From contig DFGF01000134.1 of the NCBI GenBank assembly GCA_002371715.1, positions 61,909-71,671 on the forward strand: a stretch of 9,763 nucleotides of DNA, in the 5' to 3' direction. Under the pieces are notes generated by a model. It ran no database searches and was not told the DNA's origin. It worked only from the letters and a program-made list of their open reading frames with translations. Position 1 is the first letter of the stretch, and each line of letters opens with the position of its first letter. This document shows, piece by piece, positions 7,601 to 9,763 of this stretch. The DNA comes from Prevotella sp. UBA3757. GTDB taxonomy: Bacteria; Bacteroidota; Bacteroidia; Bacteroidales; Bacteroidaceae. The position numbers and the translations under genes were made by a program.

Positions 7601-8765
7601 GCATGCTGTTGCCGTCGGTCACGAAGGCTGCCACCACCGTCTTGGCATTGTCACCAATCATCAGGTATTGGTCGCTGCCAATGGTGGTCCACGTGCTGGT
7701 CGACTGGCTCACGGTGGCTTTGCTCATCGTGGCGTTGTTAGCCTTGGCTTCCGCCTGGCTGGTGAAGAAGGCCACCTGCATCGGAGCGTCTGCGGCCAAT
7801 ATCTTGGCCGCCCAGGCCTGCTGGTCGCCCACCTGCGTGTCGTTCTTCATCTTCACAGCATCGTAGTGCATGCCGGTGACGGCGTTGTTCATGCCGATGC
7901 GGCACCACACCTCGCTGGCAGGGTCCGCAGGCCTGTAGAGCACGGTGTAGGTCTTCGGCTGCTTGAAGTTCACCGTCACGGCCAGGTCGCCGCTCTCCAT
8001 GTAGGGCATCTTCACCCAGGCCAGCACCGCGTTCAGCGGCACGGCAATGCCCTGCGCCTTGGCGTAGGCAACATAGTTCTGATAGTCTTCCTTGCTGAAC
8101 TCCCTGACGTTGCTCGCCAGGTCGCCCGTGCTGAGCGTCACGCCGAAGTCGTAACCGTCGGTCTTGTTGACGTAGAGCACAAACTTGTCGCCCTCCTTGA
8201 TGATGTCTGTCGAGGCCAGCGGGACGAATGTGCCGTCAACATACTTTAGCAGCGAGGCCGTGCTGCCCGTACCACTATTGCCCGTCATGGTGAGTCCCAC
8301 CTTGGCACTTGTCAGGATTTTCACCGTCAGCGGGCCTGCAGCGGCTACGCCATTGTGCGTATCATCGCCCAGCACGCGGTACCACACGTAGTAGGTGCCG
8401 GCGGCGGTGGCCGTCGGAATCTCGGCGCTCCAGGTGCCGGGGGCAGGTGCTGCCTCGGCGGTGCCGAGGCCGTAGCTCAGGGTACCGCCCGTGGCAGCAC
8501 CGGCGGTCACCAGGGCCTGCGGCTCGCCGCTGTAGATGAGGTTGCTGACGGCCGTCGGTGCCGTTGTCAGCGTGGCGAATTCCAGACTGGTGTCGTATTC
8601 CACCTCTACTTCCACGTTACTCGCGGGCATCGTCAGCGTCCACTCATTAGTGTTGCCGGTAGCGGTCACAGGCACTTCGTCGCCGGTGTCGTTTACTTCT
8701 GCCCATACGCCCATCATGCCGATGACGGCAGCGAGCGTCAATAGGATTCTCTTTGTTACTTTCAT
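4665..8765 (-). CDS. Large secreted repeat protein, 1366 aa
   Basis: Residues 1-22 are a signal peptide (hydrophobic LLTLAAVIGMMGV, cleavage likely after VWA). Residues 27-57 look like an InlB-type domain with its middle deleted. Residues 60-150 are an MBG/Ig-like domain (YSGEPQALV ... YYVWYRVLGDDTHN). Residues 480-557 are a Listeria-Bacteroides (Flg_new) repeat with LNLNGGTG and FNGWT. Residues 559-611 carry HVH and a CxC/CxxC cysteine set (C590, C592, C608, C611). Residues 918-933 are an Ala/Arg-rich linker with two RR pairs. About 951-1022 is another InlB-like domain, and about 1023-1137 looks fibronectin-III-like. About 1180-1322 is the C-terminal module shared with the downstream protein, and 1337-1366 is the sorting-like tail (WYDLSGRK ... 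KGVYIRNGKKVVVN). It is the first gene of the operon and has a structured leader. Probable adhesin or matrix protein; the ligand is unknown. Confidence 0.87.
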   Translation of the reverse strand: MKVTKRILLTLAAVIGMMGVWAEVNDTGDEVPVTATGNTNEWTLTMPASNVEVEVEYDTSLEFATLTTAPTAVSNLIYSGEPQALVTAGAATGGTLSYGLGTAEAAPAPGTWSAEIPTATAAGTYYVWYRVLGDDTHNGVAAAGPLTVKILTSAKVGLTMTGNSGTGSTASLLKYVDGTFVPLASTDIIKEGDKFVLYVNKTDGYDFGVTLSTGDLASNVREFSKEDYQNYVAYAKAQGIAVPLNAVLAWVKMPYMESGDLAVTVNFKQPKTYTVLYRPADPASEVWCRIGMNNAVTGMHYDAVKMKNDTQVGDQQAWAAKILAADAPMQVAFFTSQAEAKANNATMSKATVSQSTSTWTTIGSDQYLMIGDNAKTVVAAFVTDGNSMPVYYSSTATLNGSTSTTGVTYRLAVCPTDENGNVTSAGSVTTFAPTAPAGKQFLNWSVLEGTAPNKIDKRYDANESVSIRENTIFTAVWKPITVAATLNLNGGTGIDNLTSTVDYNNVLPIGTPSRQGFVFNGWTVNKSVTESGRLFGKGSPFDLTTPLTANLGLTAQWKHVHAYKGYKISDFGSALSAYQKYESVLHVAVCGCNDVELAAHTFSASGKCIVCGYTKPGSTKVTLDVSYGVWSGGNYTEKMKGFPQEGLQKNQEVTVSAPGWLGSNLEFQKWQYSTDGTHWYDLAAYDYVSFLIPCNMKVRALYVNPVTAPQVELSARNYVDKAVVDGQTYNMDNVLYQMNYKLPDGYTLLDAGIRMGDNQGISYYELKERIYTMDAEAKAIGVGICTVTSILGGGDINTFDASASEKYYAERENSVLDEMSASELAKYMYESKPVNVEKYDPIYWEAKAPTKALSGSMATMPPLRFIQKNNGQHYIYGIGYMRYKDAQGNTKTIYTDALPATRDNIPANSVTKTAGGQNAPARRAAASVLRRADGDSPTEEPLDMSLVLAPETQLTVYVDGKWSDALSDSYGFGEKATVTAPATVDGKNFAYWEAEGQPVSSNSTLTLTMNANTTLRAVYDGSAPQNAGVGLTSVTRSSDGSKISLQAIADAQATKAGIIYSTSASGDALTIGGTGVTQVAAETITDATELPQSVLDQNKNWMLQIKAADETTVYHVRAYATIGGTTVYSDVKDVTLADLESGIQRIANLGGFEQDIDAAVENVANQIEQALDRITVTIPAKSFVTRYDTGNRQMEVSVSGVSLHSVQSATSTQVQLTDAIGVVAAEMPYIIYNDNDVESSVSMVKSTESADQVTYDSQHFKGTLEAKSVTSDDMTSNDYYICNGTAFVWVKDAGDIPANKAWIQLPKNSNARKLNIVFGDATGIGQLDNLTISRLDNWYDLSGRKLQGRPTEKGVYIRNGKKVVVN
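4757..4796. repeat. Five-unit 8-bp tandem tract inside the 1366-aa gene
   Basis: On the plus strand the units are TGTCCAAT, CGTGAAAT, CGTCAAAT, TGTCCAAT, TGTCCAAT. In the minus-strand gene this encodes the linker GQLDNLTISRLDN immediately before the WYDLSGRK tail. Its AT-rich composition contrasts with the GC-rich coding sequence around it and matches the intergenic tracts. Confidence 0.85.
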
Positions 8766-8812
8766 ACTGTTGTGTTATACTTAATTAATACTTTTTGTTA
8801 TTCTCTATATGT

Positions 8813-8878
8813 TTTCGTCCTCCCTGACGATTCTTCCACCTAAAGGTAGAAGTGTAGCTTCGCAATCGTGAGACGAAA
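8813..8878 (-). ncRNA. Structured 5' leader candidate for the adhesin operon
   Basis: Read on the minus strand, an outer stem (TTTCGTCTC, 8878-8870, with GAGGACGAAA, 8822-8813, one bulged G) encloses a second stem (ACGATT with AATCGT). The second stem carries an 11-nt one-sided bulge and a hairpin CTTCTACC-TTTA-GGTGGAAG (8852-8833). One pair of that hairpin is a U-G wobble only in minus-strand RNA; on plus it would be a C-A mismatch. The element ends 47 bp before the ATG of the 1366-aa gene. It could be a cis-regulatory leader or a mobile palindromic repeat; no known riboswitch class is recognised. Confidence 0.45.
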
Positions 8879-8890
8879 CGGATAAAAGCA

Positions 8891-8925
8891 ATTCGCCGAG
8901 GCATCTTGCGGATGTCTCGGCGGAT
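8891..8925 (-). terminator. Stem-loop terminator after the small-membrane-protein genes
   Basis: CGCCGAGGCATC (8894-8905) pairs with GATGTCTCGGCG (8911-8922), 12 bp with one G-U, loop TTGCG; A/T pairs extend the base. On the minus strand it is followed by AATTGCTTTTA, so it fits an intrinsic terminator for the 9365-8972 genes, placed before the leader of the next operon. Confidence 0.65.
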
Positions 8926-8948
8926 ATTTTCTGTAAGTTCTGAGTGTC

Positions 8949-8965
8949 AGGAGGCTTAGCCTCCT
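8949..8965. repeat. Short perfect inverted repeat
   Basis: AGGAGGC and GCCTCCT form a perfect 7-bp stem around TTA, 7 bp beyond the stop of the 36-aa gene. It may add to the terminator at 8891-8925. No T-run follows directly. Confidence 0.6.
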
Positions 8966-8971
8966 ATCTGC

Positions 8972-9082
8972 TTAAAGCAGTCCGTTAACTCTCAACCAGT
9001 GCTTGCCTTTTGGAGTAAGGCAATAAATAAGGAATATAATGCCCGGTACGCCCACCATTATTGCTCCTAAATAAACTCCCAT
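8972..9082 (-). CDS. 36-aa single-helix small membrane protein
   Basis: The product starts MGVYLGAIMVGVPGIIFLIY and continues CLTPKGKHWLRVNGLL. Residues 2-22 form one transmembrane helix, followed by a short basic tail with PKGKxWL, so the C-terminus is probably cytoplasmic. The ATG lies one base after the TAA of the 93-aa gene (TAATATG), which suggests coupled translation. I recall similar 35-40-aa proteins with a TPKGKxWL tail in Bacteroidales next to DUF6722-like genes, but no function is known. It is followed by two hairpins and no further gene on this strand before the adhesin leader. The coding call is supported by the coupling, the clean helix and the tail motif. Confidence 0.68.
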   Translation of the reverse strand: MGVYLGAIMVGVPGIIFLIYCLTPKGKHWLRVNGLL

Positions 9083-9083
9083 A

Positions 9084-9365
9084 TTACTTGTCCTTTCTTT
9101 TATTGGTTAATACTAATCCTACTGTAAGTGAAATGACGACGATAAACATGCCTGCTAAATACAGGGTGGATTTGTCTGTCATGTCATTGAAGAGCGACGT
9201 AATGACCACGCCGGTGAACACATATTTTGCAACGTCAATCAGGAAATCGGCAAACTTCTCTTGCCGATGGTTTACAGGTATCTTCGATTCCACAGGCTGC
9301 ACCGCGTCTAATTGCTTGTTCAATTGCGGCTTCTGCGGCTTCGCCTTCTCGCGTCTCGTTGTCAT
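9084..9365 (-). CDS. 93-aa two-helix membrane protein (DUF6722-like)
   Basis: The chosen start is ATG 9365-9363 (MTTRREKAKPQ). The open frame extends upstream to 9449, but a promoter-like element sits at 9394-9426 inside that extension, and an AAGAAG purine run lies just before this ATG. Residues 1-36 are polar, basic and proline/glutamine-rich. The pattern EKFADFLIDVAKYVFTGVVI begins helix 1 (about 41-60), a short FNDMTDKS turn follows, and helix 2 spans about 66-87, ending TNKRKDK. The helix-turn-helix membrane part resembles DUF6722 proteins of Bacteroidota (KxxxDIAKY...). Function unknown. It lies downstream of a FISUMP-type gene and directly before a 36-aa membrane protein, a grouping that I associate with retroelement neighbourhoods in Bacteroidales. 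The family name is given from memory. Confidence 0.72.
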   Translation of the reverse strand: MTTRREKAKPQKPQLNKQLDAVQPVESKIPVNHRQEKFADFLIDVAKYVFTGVVITSLFNDMTDKSTLYLAGMFIVVISLTVGLVLTNKRKDK

Positions 9366-9393
9366 AATCTTCTTGCATTTTGTGATTACGCCT

Positions 9394-9426
9394 GCAAAGA
9401 TAAACAATTTCCGCGGAAGTTCCAAG
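9394..9426 (-). promoter_or_regulatory. Bacteroidota-type promoter for the 93-aa gene
   Basis: The minus strand carries TATCTTTGC (9402-9394), an exact TAnnTTTG -7 element, with CTTG (9426-9423) 20 bp upstream as a near match to the -33 TTTG. Transcription would begin a few bases left of 9394, about 20-25 nt before the ATG at 9365. This decides the start of the 93-aa protein. Confidence 0.65.
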
Positions 9427-9440
9427 CATTCCCTCAGAAA

Positions 9441-9482
9441 ATTCACCATTCACCGTGAACCATTCACCATGAACCGTGAACC
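9441..9482. repeat. Six-unit 7-bp tandem tract upstream of the promoter
   Basis: The units are ATTCACC, ATTCACC, GTGAACC, ATTCACC, ATGAACC, GTGAACC. The two unit types are partly complementary (TTCAC/GTGAA), so the tract can also fold back on itself. It lies just upstream of the promoter of the 93-aa gene. Confidence 0.85.
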
Positions 9483-9506
9483 GTAAATAATATCCGTTTG
9501 TCTCAG

Positions 9507-9519
9507 TATGTCAAAGAAC
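9507..9519 (-). promoter_or_regulatory. boxA-like motif GTTCTTTGACATA
   Basis: The minus strand reads GTTCTTTGACATA, followed by CTGAGACAAAC. This resembles the boxA antitermination sequence (NusB/NusE binding) as it appears in Bacteroidota rRNA leaders. Here it sits between a FISUMP gene and a small-membrane-protein gene, with no rRNA in view. Function is inferred from the motif alone. Confidence 0.3.
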
Positions 9520-9563
9520 GATTTACCTATACCATCTTCCCAACATCTCTCCGCTGTCGCGGC

Positions 9564-9603
9564 TAAAATAGATAAATGGGTAAATGGATAAATAGGTTAA
9601 AAA
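9564..9603. repeat. Five-unit 8-bp tandem tract at the end of the FISUMP gene
   Basis: Units TAAAATAG, ATAAATGG, GTAAATGG, ATAAATAG and GTTAAAAA run through the stop codon (9599-9597) and the adjoining downstream DNA. Length and period match the other tracts; the unit sequence is different again. Confidence 0.75.
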
Positions 9604-9763
9604 CCGAGCACTGGCCTAACACTATAGCTCTCAGGCTTACTGTATTTGTCCCAATAATCGCTGTAGAAGTACCATCCGCTGGCGTCATCGTACTCCGTAG
9701 CAGACCAACAGCTGACAGATATTGCCGTACCGCCGACACCTGTAGTGATATAGGCATTCACAT
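9597..9763 (-). CDS. C-terminal end of a FISUMP / C-type-lectin-like protein (partial)
   Basis: Only the last 54 residues lie in the window; the gene continues beyond the right edge. The frame reads VNAYITTGVGGTAISVS, then CWSATEYDDASGWYFY and ends YSVRPVLGF followed by TAA. The WSxTEY ... WY ... VRPVxxF pattern is characteristic of the Fibrobacter succinogenes major paralogous (FISUMP) domain and of lectin-fold targets of diversity-generating retroelements in Bacteroidales. The residues between the WSATEY and VRPV anchors are mainly Y, S, D, W and K, as in ligand-binding loops. The N-terminal part, including any lipoprotein signal, cannot be seen. An open frame in another phase on this strand is a shadow. 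Confidence 0.8.
   Translation of the reverse strand, partial: VNAYITTGVGGTAISVSCWSATEYDDASGWYFYSDYWDKYSKPESYSVRPVLGF

Noticed and set aside
6966..8249. 427-aa open frame on the plus strand
   Set aside because: It has the same antisense composition and lies wholly inside the 1366-aa gene.
9366..9449. N-terminal extension of the 93-aa protein to the upstream ATG at 9449
   Set aside because: A good promoter element lies within this stretch, so the mRNA would start after the upstream ATG. The added residues also lack family resemblance.
9061..9486. 141-aa plus-strand open frame
   Set aside because: It is antisense to the 93-aa membrane protein and reads through the 7-bp tandem tract at its end (FTIHREPFTMNREP).
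8766..9600. Complete diversity-generating retroelement
   Set aside because: No reverse transcriptase, accessory four-helix protein or A-rich template repeat is found in the window, so only the neighbourhood resemblance is reported.

Overview
The window most likely comes from a Bacteroidota genome, order Bacteroidales, with Prevotellaceae as the best guess. The evidence is two large secreted proteins ending in the short WYDLxGRK...KGxYIRNGKKVVV-type tail common in that group, a Bacteroidota-type -7 promoter element (TAnnTTTG), a small-protein family and a transposase type that I recognise from these bacteria, and GC-rich codon choice combined with frequent ATA isoleucine codons. The placement rests on memory of families, not on a search.

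Layout. (1) 1-1625, plus strand: an HD-domain phosphohydrolase-like gene, then menA (menaquinone biosynthesis), each preceded by a roughly 40-bp degenerate tandem tract. (2) 1626-2362: a convergent, mostly non-coding region. It holds an N-terminal remnant of a transposase, then a 331-bp segment bounded by 28-bp imperfect inverted repeats. That segment contains a perfect 15-bp hairpin and a tandem array of palindromic units of about 21 bp. A large nested hairpin follows, just beyond the end of the next operon. (3) 8765-2363, minus strand: an apparent three-gene operon. It encodes a 1366-aa and a 708-aa secreted multi-domain protein (bacterial Ig-like, InlB-like and Listeria-Bacteroides repeats, shared C-terminal module and sorting-like tail), then a 51-aa acidic protein whose start overlaps the 708-aa gene's stop in an ATGA. 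A 66-nt segment upstream of the first gene folds into a long branched structure in minus-strand RNA. (4) 9763-8972, minus strand: the 3' end of a gene for a FISUMP / C-type-lectin-like protein, then a 93-aa two-helix membrane protein (DUF6722-like) with its own promoter, and a 36-aa single-helix membrane protein, closed by hairpins.

How the parts may work together. The HD protein and MenA are ordinary metabolic genes. The operon 8765-2363 looks like a secreted or surface adhesin locus whose products share a sorting-type tail. The right-hand locus resembles the surroundings of Bacteroidales diversity-generating retroelements, but no reverse transcriptase or template repeat is visible here.

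The most unusual signals are the repeated 7-8-bp-period tracts of about 40 bp at five places (one inside a reading frame just before the sorting tail), the ATGA-coupled 51-aa protein, the structured leader, and the repeat-bounded element next to the dead transposase.
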